Source: Prevotella sp. (GTDB lineage: Bacteria; Bacteroidota; Bacteroidia; Bacteroidales; Bacteroidaceae). Taken from it: a stretch of DNA of 34,515 nucleotides. The DNA lies in assembly GCA_024690505.1 (NCBI GenBank), contig JAILPA010000140.1, positions 1-34,515 of the forward strand, given 5' to 3'. Shown piece by piece: positions 7,605 through 15,468 of the stretch. The notes beneath the pieces were generated by a model. It had not been told where the DNA came from and did not search any database. It saw nothing but the letters and a program-made list of their open reading frames with translations. The number at the start of each line of letters is the position of its first letter. The stretch's first letter is position 1. Both the position numbers and the translations under genes were made by a program.

Positions 7605-8690
7605 ATGAACTTCAGAAATATCATTGACCGCCTGCGCCTGCCGTTCCTGAAAGATCAGGAACTGCGGCGCTCGCTGTATCAGGTCATAGGCTTCTATCCA
7701 CACGACATCAGCTTCTACAAGCAGGCACTGACCCACAAGAGCTCGGGACAGCGCAACGAGAAGGGCCGTCCGCTGAACAACGAACGGCTGGAGTTCCTTG
7801 GCGACGCCCTGCTTGACGCCACCGTGGGGCACATCGTCTTCTCACACTTCGAGGGCAAGCGCGAGGGATTCCTCACCAACACCCGCTCGAAGCTGGTGAG
7901 CCGCGAATCGCTGGGAAAGCTGGCACAGGAGATGGGGCTCATCGAGCTCATACAGTACAACGAACAGCAGCAACGCTCGCACAACAGCTACATGGCCGGC
8001 AACGCCTTCGAGGCGCTCGTGGGAGCCATCTATCTGGACCAAGGATACGATGCCGTCATGCGCTTCATGGAGAAACGCATCCTGCAACAAATGGTGAACA
8101 TCGACAAGGTGGCCTACAAAGAGGTGAACTTCAAGTCGAAGCTCTTGGAGTGGACACAGAAGAACCGCGTGAGGCTGGAGTTCCGCATGATGAAGCAGGC
8201 GAAGGACGACAAGGGGTCGCCCGTGTTCGGGTTCCAGGTCTGCCTCGAAGGCGTGGAAGGTGGCACAGGACAGGGCTACTCGAAGAAAGAGGCCCAGCAA
8301 ACAGCGTCGAAAGAAACCCTGCAGCGCCTGCGCCGCGAGCCACAATTCATCGATGCCATCTTCCTGTCGAAGAGCGAACGCACCAAGATGGAGGAGATGC
8401 CCACCGCCACTGCCCCTAATCTGGAGGCCGAGAAGACAGACTTCATCATTGAGCAGGAGCACCATGCCGACACCGACAGTGAAGAATTGGTGGACGGCAA
8501 CGACTTCGCCCCGGCAAGCACCGATGCCGACAGCCGCTCGACCACACCCGGCGCTGCCCCGGCCACACCCACTGACGACGACGAGTTCGACCTCTCCGAC
8601 ATCACCCACAACCCCAGTGAGCTGTCGCGCGAAGACATCATCGCCGCTGCCGAAGCGGCCGCCTTTGCCCAGCACGCGGAACAGGCATAG
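7605..8690 (+). CDS. rnc: Ribonuclease III with long acidic C-terminal tail
   Basis: The 361-residue protein contains the RNase III signature NERLEFLGDALLD (residues 59-71, catalytic acids Glu63 and Asp67) and a second acidic site NAFEALVGAIYLD (133-145) with Glu136. At residue 133 Asn stands where E. coli has the metal-binding Asp114; I believe this occurs in other Bacteroidetes but could not check. The dsRNA-binding domain spans about 174-243. Residues from about 260 to 361 form an Asp/Glu/Ala/Thr-rich, probably disordered tail not present in the 220-250-residue enzymes of other phyla. The enzyme cuts double-stranded RNA in rRNA and mRNA processing. It starts two bases after fabF; its stop lies in the first unit of a 34-bp tandem repeat. 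Confidence 0.95.
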   Translation: MNFRNIIDRLRLPFLKDQELRRSLYQVIGFYPHDISFYKQALTHKSSGQRNEKGRPLNNERLEFLGDALLDATVGHIVFSHFEGKREGFLTNTRSKLVSRESLGKLAQEMGLIELIQYNEQQQRSHNSYMAGNAFEALVGAIYLDQGYDAVMRFMEKRILQQMVNIDKVAYKEVNFKSKLLEWTQKNRVRLEFRMMKQAKDDKGSPVFGFQVCLEGVEGGTGQGYSKKEAQQTASKETLQRLRREPQFIDAIFLSKSERTKMEEMPTATAPNLEAEKTDFIIEQEHHADTDSEELVDGNDFAPASTDADSRSTTPGAAPATPTDDDEFDLSDITHNPSELSREDIIAAAEAAAFAQHAEQA

Positions 8691-8785
8691 CACGTCCCCC
8701 ATGCTGCATCACCGACAGGCATAGCACATCCCCCATGCTGCATCACCGACAGGCGCAGCATGTCCTCTATGCTGCATCACCGATG
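8684..8785 (+). repeat. Three 34-bp tandem repeats after rnc
   Basis: Units at 8684-8717, 8718-8751 and 8752-8785. Units 1 and 2 differ at one position (G/A in CACGTCC versus CACATCC), unit 3 at several. Each contains CATGCTGCATCACCGA or a close variant. The first unit includes the last codons and stop of rnc, so the repeat arose over the gene's 3' end. Confidence 0.85.
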
Positions 8786-8789
8786 CAGC
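8771..8789. terminator. Hairpin GCTGCATC-ACC-GATGCAGC
   Basis: A perfect 8-bp stem with a 3-nt loop at the end of the 34-bp repeat array, a likely 3' end for the acpP-fabF-rnc transcript. There is no T-tract. A second copy, with one compensated base pair, lies behind ftcD at 14510-14528. Confidence 0.5.
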
Positions 8790-8835
8790 CACCCCTGCAC
8801 CCACCGCAGCACATCCGCAAAAAGTAGGGAAAACA

Positions 8836-8867
8836 TTTGGAAGTTTCATAAAAAAGCACTACCTTTG
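8836..8867 (+). promoter_or_regulatory. tRNA-Gln promoter
   Basis: TTTG at 8836-8839, a 20-bp spacer, then TACCTTTG at 8860-8867: a full match to the Bacteroidetes consensus. It is 50 bp upstream of the tRNA and probably also transcribes the gene at 9006. Confidence 0.75.
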
Positions 8868-8868
8868 C

Positions 8869-8902
8869 AGGCGATTTCCGTGAGAAGGAACGGAAATCGC
8901 CT
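8869..8902 (+). other. Perfect 12-bp inverted repeat at the tRNA-Gln transcript start
   Basis: AGGCGATTTCCG (8869-8880) and CGGAAATCGCCT (8891-8902) are exactly complementary with a 10-nt loop. It begins one base after the -7 box, so the start site should fall within the left arm (expected near 8873). It could be an operator or a 5'-leader hairpin of the tRNA precursor. Confidence 0.6.
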
Positions 8903-8917
8903 GTCCTTTTCTAATCT

Positions 8918-8988
8918 TGGACGATGGTGTAATGGTAACACTACAGGTTTTGGTTCTGTCATTCCCGGTTCGAATCCGAGTCGTCCAA
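8918..8988 (+). tRNA. tRNA-Gln (anticodon TTG)
   Basis: Acceptor arms TGGACGA (8918-8924) and TCGTCCA (8981-8987) pair fully, with discriminator A at 8988. The D arm is GTGT/ACAC, the anticodon stem ACAGG/TCTGT encloses the loop TTTTGGT with anticodon TTG, and the T-loop is TTCGAAT. The T stem CCCGG/CCGAG has one C-A mismatch. CCA is not encoded. The next gene starts 17 bp downstream. Confidence 0.93.
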
Positions 8989-9005
8989 CTTCATCCGTTT
9001 AGCCT

Positions 9006-9383
9006 ATGAAACGCGTCCTCCCCCTTATGCTTTTCCTGCTCCTGGCAACAACCGCTACTTCTCTCGCTCAGAACAGCGACTACTATATGCGACAAGCGCA
9101 GAGCTATATGCGCGAGGCCGACTACTACAACCGCCAGGCCGACAGCTACGAGCGCGACGCCGACTACTACAACCGCCAGGCTCAAGACTACCTGCGCGAT
9201 GCCGAATACTATACGCGCCGAGGCGACAGCAGCAAGGCGCAGACACGCACCCGGTGGGCAAAGGATGCCGCCGACAAGGCACAGACACGCCTGCGCTGGG
9301 CAAAGGATGCCCGCGAGAAAGCCAGCCTGCGCATAAAATGGGCTGAGAACGCCATGGAGAAAGCGCGACGTAGCAACCGATAA
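9006..9383 (+). CDS. Secreted protein of seven exact 14-residue repeats
   Basis: The 125-residue protein has a signal peptide (MKRVLPLMLFLLLATTATSLAQ) and then, from residue 25 to 122, seven consecutive 14-residue units with no insertions. Units 1-3 are Tyr-rich (DYYNRQADSYERDA and variants), unit 4 is transitional (EYYTRRGDSSKAQT), and units 5-7 are of a Trp type (RLRWAKDAREKASL and variants); SNR closes the protein. Fourteen residues equal two heptads or about four helix turns, so an extended charged helix or coiled coil in the periplasm or on the surface is likely. I recognise no family. It follows tRNA-Gln by 17 bp and has no TAnnTTTG box of its own, so it may be co-transcribed with the tRNA. 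Confidence 0.8.
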   Translation: MKRVLPLMLFLLLATTATSLAQNSDYYMRQAQSYMREADYYNRQADSYERDADYYNRQAQDYLRDAEYYTRRGDSSKAQTRTRWAKDAADKAQTRLRWAKDAREKASLRIKWAENAMEKARRSNR

Positions 9384-9408
9384 TGCCAATGACATAACGG
9401 GAACATAT

Positions 9409-9416
9409 ACCTTTGA
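9409..9416 (+). promoter_or_regulatory. -7 box before the aldo/keto reductase operon
   Basis: TACCTTTG at 9409-9416, 30 bp upstream of the ATG at 9446. No good -33 TTTG is seen at the expected distance. Confidence 0.5.
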
Positions 9417-9445
9417 TAGGGACTTAATAGCATTTAACAATTCTT

Positions 9446-10411
9446 ATGGACTTGAAGGAACGATACAACGCAGCTCCTCAACGCTACGACGAGGGCATGA
9501 AGTTTGAACGGTGCGGACACAGCGGCGTGATGTTGCCGCGCGTCAGCCTGGGCTTCTGGCATAACTTCGGGGGCGTGGACAGCTATGAGCGTGCACGCCA
9601 AATCACCCACTATGCTTTCGACCACGGAGTGGTGCACTTCGACCTGGCCAACAACTACGGCCCACCCTACGGCTCGGCCGAGGAGACCATGGGCCGCCTG
9701 ATGGACGACGACTTCCGCCCCTACCGCGACGAGCTGTTCATCGCCTCAAAAGCAGGCTACGACATGTGGCCCGGCCCCTATGGCAACTGGGGCTCGCGCA
9801 AATACCTCATGGCAAGCCTCGACCAGTCGCTGCAACGGATGCACCTGGACTATGTCGACCTGTTCTACAGCCACCGCTACGACCCCAAGACACCGCTTGA
9901 AGAGACACTCCAGGCACTGGTCGACATCGTACGCGCCGGCAAGGCTCTCTACGTGGGCATCTCGCGCTGGCCCCTGGAGGCCACTCGCACGGCCTACACA
10001 TACCTGAAGCAGCGCGACGTGCCCCTACTCATCTACCAGGGCCGTCTGAACATGCTCGACCGCGAGCCGCAGGAGACGGGCATCATGGATTTCTGTGCCG
10101 ACAACGGTGTGGGCTTCATCTCATTCTCGCCGCTGGCTCAGGGACTGCTCACCGACCGCTACCTGAACGGCATACCTGAGGACTCGCGCATGTCGAAAGG
10201 AAAATTCCTCAAGGAGAGTATGCTCACACCCGAGCTGCTGGAACGTCTGAAGGCCTACAACGCACAGGCTGCCGCCCGCGGCGAGTCGCTGGCTGAGATG
10301 GCCCTGGCATGGATTCTGGCACAGCGTGGCGTCACGTCGGTACTGGTGGGGGCCAGCAGTCCGGCTCAGCTTGAGAAGAACCTGAAGTGTCTCAGCGCCC
10401 AGCCCTTCTAA
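9446..10411 (+). CDS. Aldo/keto reductase, YghZ-like
   Basis: The 321-residue TIM-barrel oxidoreductase has the full catalytic tetrad of the family: Asp66 and Tyr71 (VHFDLANNYGPPYGSAE), Lys102 (IASKAGY) and His143 (FYSHRYD). The motifs NYGPPYGSAE and KAGYDMWPGPYGNWGSRKY match the AKR14 group typified by E. coli YghZ (L-glyceraldehyde 3-phosphate reductase), which uses NADPH and may detoxify aldehydes. Substrate assignment is by similarity only. The start at 9446 gives MDLKERYNAAPQRYDEG, as expected for the group. The next gene follows closely, so it heads a three-gene operon with the vitamin B6 kinase and the HhH protein. Confidence 0.92.
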   Translation: MDLKERYNAAPQRYDEGMKFERCGHSGVMLPRVSLGFWHNFGGVDSYERARQITHYAFDHGVVHFDLANNYGPPYGSAEETMGRLMDDDFRPYRDELFIASKAGYDMWPGPYGNWGSRKYLMASLDQSLQRMHLDYVDLFYSHRYDPKTPLEETLQALVDIVRAGKALYVGISRWPLEATRTAYTYLKQRDVPLLIYQGRLNMLDREPQETGIMDFCADNGVGFISFSPLAQGLLTDRYLNGIPEDSRMSKGKFLKESMLTPELLERLKAYNAQAAARGESLAEMALAWILAQRGVTSVLVGASSPAQLEKNLKCLSAQPF

Positions 10412-10472
10412 GGAGAAGGCGTTGACGATTGTCGGCAGCGCTTATCGGGAATTAAGAACCAAGCACCAAGCA

Positions 10473-11285
10473 TTGAAACAGATACTGCTTATCAACGACG
10501 TGGCCGGCTACGGCAAGGTGGGCATGGCGGCCATGCTGCCCATCCTCTCCTACATGGGCATCCCGGCGTTCAACCTGCCCACGGCACTGGTATCCAACAC
10601 GCTCGACTACGGTGAGTTCACCGAGCTCGACACCACCGAGTACATGCGCCGCGTGTTTCCCATCTGGAAACGCCTCGGCTTTCGCTTCGACGCCATCTGC
10701 ACCGGATTGATGTTCAATCCCCTTCAGGCGCAGCTGGTGGCCGAATACTGTCAGGCACAAGCCCAGGAGGGATGCACCGTCTTCGTCGACCCGGTGATGG
10801 GCGATGGCGGCCGCCTCTACAACGGCATCACCCAGCAGCAAGTGCAGCTGATGCGGCACATGGTGAGCGTGGCCCATCTCACCATGCCCAACTACACCGA
10901 GGCCTGCTTTCTGGCTGGTGTGCCCTTCATGCAGGGTGGCATCACACGCGACGAAGGCCGCCACCTGCTCGACAGCATGGTGCAGATAGGCGCTCACTCG
11001 GCAATCATCACCAGCAGCATCATCGACGGGCAGAACCACGTATGCGGCTACGATGCCGATACCGACAGCTATTTCTTCCATCCCTACGAGGAGATTCCCG
11101 GCCTCTTCCACGGCACGGGCGACATCTTCTCGGCCGTGCTCATCGGCAGTCTGATGAACGGCAAACCTCTTTCCGAGAGCACACGTCGCGCCATGGACGT
11201 GGTGAGCGAGATGATAGACCGCAACCGCGACGACGTGGACTATAAACGCGGCATCTTCATCGAGCGGTGCCTCGACCTGCTGTAG
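10473..11285 (+). CDS. Pyridoxamine/pyridoxal kinase, PdxY-like
   Basis: This ribokinase-fold protein has the substrate-side N-terminus KQILLINDVAGYGKVG, the mid-domain DPVMGDGGRLYNG and the anion-hole/catalytic motif GTGDIFSAVLIGSL, with the general base Asp in GTGD. It should phosphorylate B6 vitamers to pyridoxal 5'-phosphate or its precursors in the cytosol. No ATG precedes the conserved N-terminus. I choose TTG at 10473, giving MKQILLIND as in relatives; an in-frame TTG at 10422, preceded by AAGGAGAAG, would add 17 residues and is the alternative. It lies 10-61 bp after the reductase, depending on the start, and 9 bp before the next gene, so it is part of an operon. Confidence 0.88.
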   Translation: MKQILLINDVAGYGKVGMAAMLPILSYMGIPAFNLPTALVSNTLDYGEFTELDTTEYMRRVFPIWKRLGFRFDAICTGLMFNPLQAQLVAEYCQAQAQEGCTVFVDPVMGDGGRLYNGITQQQVQLMRHMVSVAHLTMPNYTEACFLAGVPFMQGGITRDEGRHLLDSMVQIGAHSAIITSSIIDGQNHVCGYDADTDSYFFHPYEEIPGLFHGTGDIFSAVLIGSLMNGKPLSESTRRAMDVVSEMIDRNRDDVDYKRGIFIERCLDLL

Positions 11286-11294
11286 CCCATCGCC

Positions 11295-13370
11295 ATGCGC
11301 CACCACCTCCTCTTGCTCCTTGTCTTCGTAGCGTCAGCGGTTTGGGCACAGACCGACGATGCCCAGTCGTGGCAGCAGGTTTACGAGGAGCTGATGACCT
11401 TCGCCCCTGACCAATCCGACGACGATGACGCCGAGGCCGACTATGACCTGCTGGAGCAACTCTCCGAACACCCTTTAGACCTGAACCGTGCCTCGCGCGA
11501 GGAGCTAGAGCAATTGCCCTTCCTCTCGGCGCAGCAGGTGATGGACATGCGCGAATATCTTGACCGCTACGGCCCCATGCGGTCGCTGGGCGAGCTGCGC
11601 ATGATCAGGTCGCTCGACCACGTGCAGCTACGCATGCTGCCGTTCTTTGTCTTCGTGGATGGCACCCTGACCGACTCGTCCCACGACCACAGCCATCCCT
11701 ACCCTTCACTCGATTCCGCCTATTTCCGACCGTCAACCGATTCCCTGGCATCACGTGCCTGGCGGTCTGACCGACGCCTTGGCCACACCCTCACCGCCAC
11801 CGCCCACCTGCCCTTCTACAGTCGACGGGGCGACCGCAACGGCTACCTGGGCTACCGCTACCGCCACGAGCTGCGCTACGAGTACGCCAGCCATAACGGT
11901 CACATGAAGGCCGCGCTCATCGGTGCACAGGATGCCGGTGAGCCTTTTCTGGCCAATGGCAACCGCTGGGGCTACGACAACTACTCTTACTTCATTCAGC
12001 TGGACGACCTCGGCTTCGTCAAACGGGCCGTAGTAGGAAAATACCGTCTGTCGGCAGGCATGGGTCTGACTATGGGCCAAAGCTTTTCGCTTGGCAAACA
12101 GGCTATGCTGCAGAGTCAGGGGCGCACGGTGCAGACATTGCGAGGCCACACGTCGCGCTCAGAGTCCGACTATTTACTTGGTGCTGCTGCCACACTGGCG
12201 CTGGGCCAACGGTTCACGCTGACGCCCTTCGTATCCTACAGGCCCATCGATGCCACGCTTGCTGACGATGGCTCGGCCACCACGCTCACCACCAGCGGCT
12301 ACCACCGCACGCCTGCCGAGATGGCCAAGAAAGGTAACACCCACATGACCGCTGCCGGACTGTCGACCGTCTACCGCCACGAGAGGCTCAGTCTGGGTCT
12401 GCACGCCGTCGTCACCCACCTGGACCGCTCGTTGGAGCCCAACCGACGGTCGCTCTTCCGCCGCCACTGGGCCCACGGCACCAATTTCGCCAACCTGAGC
12501 CTGAGCTATTCCTACACCCACTTCCGCCTGTCACTGAGCGGCGAGACCGCCACCGACCGCAACGGACATCTGGCCACCATCAACGCCCTGAGCCTGCGTA
12601 CCACCGAACGCCTCACGCTCATGGCAGTGCAGCGCTTCTACAGCTACCGCTACACCACCCTTCACGGCCATGCCTTCAGCGAAGGCGGACGGGTGCAGAA
12701 CGAGAGCGGCATCTACCTCGGGGCACGGTGGAACCCCCTGGCCCATCTCTACCTGCAAGCCTATGCCGACTATGCCCATTTCCCCTGGGCACGCTATCTG
12801 GTGTCGCAGACGTCGGACGCCGTCGACCTGTCGCTGCAAGCCACCTGGCAGCAGCAGCGCTGGAGTGTCCAGGCCCGTTGGCGCTCAAGACTCAGACAGC
12901 GCGACGGCAACGATGCCACCAATGGTCTCGTGGCCAACAACACCCACCGGGCCCGCCTTTTCGCATCGTATGCCATAAGCCACGAATGGTCGTTGAAGAC
13001 GCAGGCCGATGGCGTCAGGGCTTTCTACCTAAAGCCCTCATACGGGTGGATGCTCAGTCAGCACGCACAGTTCAGCCGCCGCTGGCTTAAGGCAAACGCC
13101 ATGACTGCCTATTTCCACACCGATGACTACCAAAGCCGACTATACGTGTACGAGCACCAGCTGCCCCATGACATCAGCTTCCCCACCTACTACGGCGAGG
13201 GCCTGCGCCTGTCGATGACGGCACAAGCCACCCTGGGGCGACACCTGCAGCTCACGGCACAGCTGGGACTCACCCACTTCTTCGACCGCCAGGTCATCGG
13301 CAACGGTCTGCAGCAGATCGACCACCCGACGAAGACCGACCTCGGCTTGCAACTGCGCTACCAGCTGTAA
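11295..13370 (+). CDS. Exported helix-hairpin-helix protein with beta-rich C-terminal part
   Basis: The 691-residue protein starts with a signal peptide (MRHHLLLLLVFVASAVWAQ). Residues 60-92 form a ComEA-like helix-hairpin-helix motif (PLDLNRASREELEQLPFLSA, then a second helix), and a second hairpin follows to about 118. From about 150 to the end the sequence alternates polar and aromatic residues (YRYRHELRYEYAS, LSLSYSYTHFRLSLSG, ending in LQLRYQL), as expected of an outer-membrane beta-barrel. Such HhH-plus-barrel proteins recur in Bacteroidetes without a known role; the HhH part suggests contact with DNA or another ligand in the periplasm, but that is a guess. It is the third gene of the operon, starting 9 bp after the kinase stop. 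Confidence 0.82.
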   Translation: MRHHLLLLLVFVASAVWAQTDDAQSWQQVYEELMTFAPDQSDDDDAEADYDLLEQLSEHPLDLNRASREELEQLPFLSAQQVMDMREYLDRYGPMRSLGELRMIRSLDHVQLRMLPFFVFVDGTLTDSSHDHSHPYPSLDSAYFRPSTDSLASRAWRSDRRLGHTLTATAHLPFYSRRGDRNGYLGYRYRHELRYEYASHNGHMKAALIGAQDAGEPFLANGNRWGYDNYSYFIQLDDLGFVKRAVVGKYRLSAGMGLTMGQSFSLGKQAMLQSQGRTVQTLRGHTSRSESDYLLGAAATLALGQRFTLTPFVSYRPIDATLADDGSATTLTTSGYHRTPAEMAKKGNTHMTAAGLSTVYRHERLSLGLHAVVTHLDRSLEPNRRSLFRRHWAHGTNFANLSLSYSYTHFRLSLSGETATDRNGHLATINALSLRTTERLTLMAVQRFYSYRYTTLHGHAFSEGGRVQNESGIYLGARWNPLAHLYLQAYADYAHFPWARYLVSQTSDAVDLSLQATWQQQRWSVQARWRSRLRQRDGNDATNGLVANNTHRARLFASYAISHEWSLKTQADGVRAFYLKPSYGWMLSQHAQFSRRWLKANAMTAYFHTDDYQSRLYVYEHQLPHDISFPTYYGEGLRLSMTAQATLGRHLQLTAQLGLTHFFDRQVIGNGLQQIDHPTKTDLGLQLRYQL

Positions 13371-13407
13371 GGATAGCATCTGCATCTGAAGAAAAATGAC
13401 TATTTCC

Positions 13408-13438
13408 TTTGCTGTTCGCCCGCTTATTCGTACCTTTG
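13408..13438 (+). promoter_or_regulatory. ftcD promoter
   Basis: TTTG at 13408-13411 and TACCTTTG at 13431-13438, spacer 19 bp, 24 bp before the ATG at 13463. The position of this promoter rules out the longer in-frame start at 13409. Confidence 0.7.
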
Positions 13439-13462
13439 TGGCGTAAAGAGACAAGCGCAATT

Positions 13463-14455
13463 ATGGAACAGCGAATCATTGAATGCGTGCCCAACTTCAG
13501 CGAGGGCCGCGACATGGATGTTGTGAAGCAGATAACCGACGCCATCGAGAGCGTGGCGGGCATCAACCTGCTGCACGTTGACCCAGGCTATGCCACAAAC
13601 CGCACCGTCGTCACCTTCACAGGAAGCCCCGAGGCAGTGTGCGAGGCCGCCTTCCAAGGAGCGAAGAAGGCAGGCGAGGTGATAGACATGCGCCAACACC
13701 ACGGCACACACCCACGACTGGGTGCCACCGACGTGCTGCCCCTGATACCCGTCAGCGGCATCACCCTGGAGGAGTGCGCCCTGCTGGCCCGACAGCTGGC
13801 TCAGCGCTTAGCCACAGAGGCCGGCATACCCTGCTACTGCTACGAGGCAGCCGCCCTGCGGCCCCAGTTCAGCAATCTGGCCGTCTGTCGGGCCGGTGAG
13901 TATGAGGCACTGGCCGAGAAGCTGGCCGACCCCGAGAAGCGGCCCGACTTCATGCCGCCTGCATCGGATAGCTCACACATCTTAAGAACCGGCTGCACCA
14001 CCGTGGGTGCACGCGACTTTCTCATAGCCGTGAACTGGAACCTGAATACCACCGACACGGCCGTGGCCAAGGCCATAGCCTGCGACGTTCGCGAGAAAGG
14101 GCGCCCCGGTCAGCCTGGCTCGCTGAGGTGCACCAAGGCCATCGGCTGGTACATTGAGGAGTATGGCATCGCACAGGTGTCGATGAACATCACCAACATC
14201 AACGTCACACCCCTCCACGTGGCCTACGAGGAGGTGTGTCGCCGCGCCATGCTCAGGGGCTATCGCGTCACCGGCACCGAAATCATCGGACTGGTGCCGA
14301 AGCGCTCGCTCCTCGAAGCCGGCCGCTACTTCGTGAAGAAAATTGGCAATGAGCCCAGAAAATGTTCGGAGGCCTTCCTCATACGCGCCGCCATTGAGGG
14401 GATGGGCCTCGACAACTTGAAACCCTTCCTCCCCGAACAGAAGATGATAGGCTAA
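13463..14455 (+). CDS. ftcD: Glutamate formimidoyltransferase
   Basis: The 330-residue protein begins MEQRIIECVPNFSEGRD, the hallmark of formiminotransferases, and continues with HVDPGYATNRTVVTF and HHGTHPRLGATDVLPL (folate-side region). It transfers the formimino group of N-formimino-L-glutamate, the end product of histidine degradation, to tetrahydrofolate in the cytosol. The length fits the stand-alone transferase domain, without the cyclodeaminase half found in the animal fusion. No hut gene lies next to it; it has its own promoter and the start is set by that promoter. GC-rich core-type codon use. The hairpin at 14510-14528 follows. Confidence 0.92.
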   Translation: MEQRIIECVPNFSEGRDMDVVKQITDAIESVAGINLLHVDPGYATNRTVVTFTGSPEAVCEAAFQGAKKAGEVIDMRQHHGTHPRLGATDVLPLIPVSGITLEECALLARQLAQRLATEAGIPCYCYEAAALRPQFSNLAVCRAGEYEALAEKLADPEKRPDFMPPASDSSHILRTGCTTVGARDFLIAVNWNLNTTDTAVAKAIACDVREKGRPGQPGSLRCTKAIGWYIEEYGIAQVSMNITNINVTPLHVAYEEVCRRAMLRGYRVTGTEIIGLVPKRSLLEAGRYFVKKIGNEPRKCSEAFLIRAAIEGMGLDNLKPFLPEQKMIG

Positions 14456-14504
14456 TCCCCATCCCAACCCTCGACATATAAGGGCTTCTTTGCCGTTACC
14501 TTCG

Positions 14505-14529
14505 TCTATGCTGCGTCATCGACGCAGCC
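14505..14529. terminator. Hairpin repeat behind ftcD, second copy
   Basis: GCTGCGTC (14510-14517), loop ATC, GACGCAGC (14521-14528). The 25-bp block 14505-14529 matches 8766-8790 at 22 positions; two of the three differences change one stem pair from A-T to G-C together, and the third is in the loop. Placement suggests a transcript end; there is no T-tract. Confidence 0.55.
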
Positions 14530-14602
14530 CCGCGATTATCCACCAACGCCCCCCTCCTCTGAAAAACCTCACAAAAGTGTAGGCACTTTGAAAAAAAATT
14601 CA

Positions 14603-14610
14603 TACCTTTG
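14603..14610 (+). promoter_or_regulatory. -7 box before the WYL regulator
   Basis: TACCTTTG at 14603-14610, 21 bp before the ATG at 14632. A TTTG at 14587-14590 is only 12 bp away, too close for the usual -33 element. Confidence 0.5.
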
Positions 14611-14631
14611 CGGCATTAAAGAACCTGGCAG

Positions 14632-15468
14632 ATGAGACACGACAAGCTGGAGCGCGAAATGCAACTCATACTGTTGCTGATTGAGAACCGTTTCTACACG
14701 GTGCCCGACCTCTGCGACCGGCTGGGCATATCGCGGCGCAACCTGTACTATTACCTGGAGTTCTTCCGCGACGCCGGCTTCATTGTTGAGAAGCACGATA
14801 CCTACTACAGCATCAGCCGCAAGTCGGAGTGGCTGGAACGTATTGGCAAACTATGCGACACCACGGCACTGCCGCCCATGGAGCTCGCAGCCGACCCCAC
14901 CAGCTCGACCGTGGCGACGGTGCTCTACCAGGCCATTCGTCAGCGGCGCACGGTGGTGCTCGAGGGCTATACATCGCCCCACAGCAACAGCCAGCGCGAC
15001 CGCGTAGTGGAGCCTTTCCTGTTTATGAACCATCAGCAGGAGGTACGCTGCTACGAGCCGTCGACACAGATGAACAAGACGTTCAAGCTGTCGCGCATAC
15101 AGAGCGTGAAGCTGCTCGACCTGGCCTGGGCCTGCGAAGAGTGCCATCGCCAACTGAACACCGACGTGTTCATGTTCAGCTCAGAGGAACAGACGAACGT
15201 CACCCTTCGCATGGGGCGCCTGGCTGCCAGCGTGCTGCGTGAGGAGTACCCTCGTGCGACACGCTATCTGAAACAGGACGGTGCCGACCATTGGATGTGC
15301 TGCCTGCCGGTATGCTCGTTCGTGGGCATAGGCCGGTTCGTGATGGGACTGTTCGAGGATATCGACGTCATTGCCCCCTCTGAATTCATTGACTACCTGC
15401 ACCAGAAGTCCGACACCATGAGCCGCCTCTACAACAGCCAACCCACTAAAGCCCAACTACGACAATGA
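14632..15468 (+). CDS. WYL-domain transcriptional regulator
   Basis: The 278-residue protein has an N-terminal helix-turn-helix (about 5-60: LLLIENRFYTVPDLCDRLGISRRNLYYYLEF spans it) of the DeoR/HTH_11 type and a WYL-like ligand-binding region from about 95 to 175 (QRRTVVLEGY, then VVEPFLFMNHQQEVRCYEP and TFKLSRIQSV). WYL regulators sense nucleotides or other small ligands and act as repressors or activators. It has its own -7 box. Its stop overlaps the start of the next gene by four bases (ATGA), so the regulator and the exo-lyase-like enzyme are translationally coupled, and the enzyme is a plausible co-regulated partner. Ligand unknown. Confidence 0.82.
   Translation: MRHDKLEREMQLILLLIENRFYTVPDLCDRLGISRRNLYYYLEFFRDAGFIVEKHDTYYSISRKSEWLERIGKLCDTTALPPMELAADPTSSTVATVLYQAIRQRRTVVLEGYTSPHSNSQRDRVVEPFLFMNHQQEVRCYEPSTQMNKTFKLSRIQSVKLLDLAWACEECHRQLNTDVFMFSSEEQTNVTLRMGRLAASVLREEYPRATRYLKQDGADHWMCCLPVCSFVGIGRFVMGLFEDIDVIAPSEFIDYLHQKSDTMSRLYNSQPTKAQLRQ

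Noticed and set aside
13409..13462. Longer N-terminus of FtcD
   Set aside because: The start would lie inside the -33 promoter element; MEQRIIECVPNFSEG is the family start.
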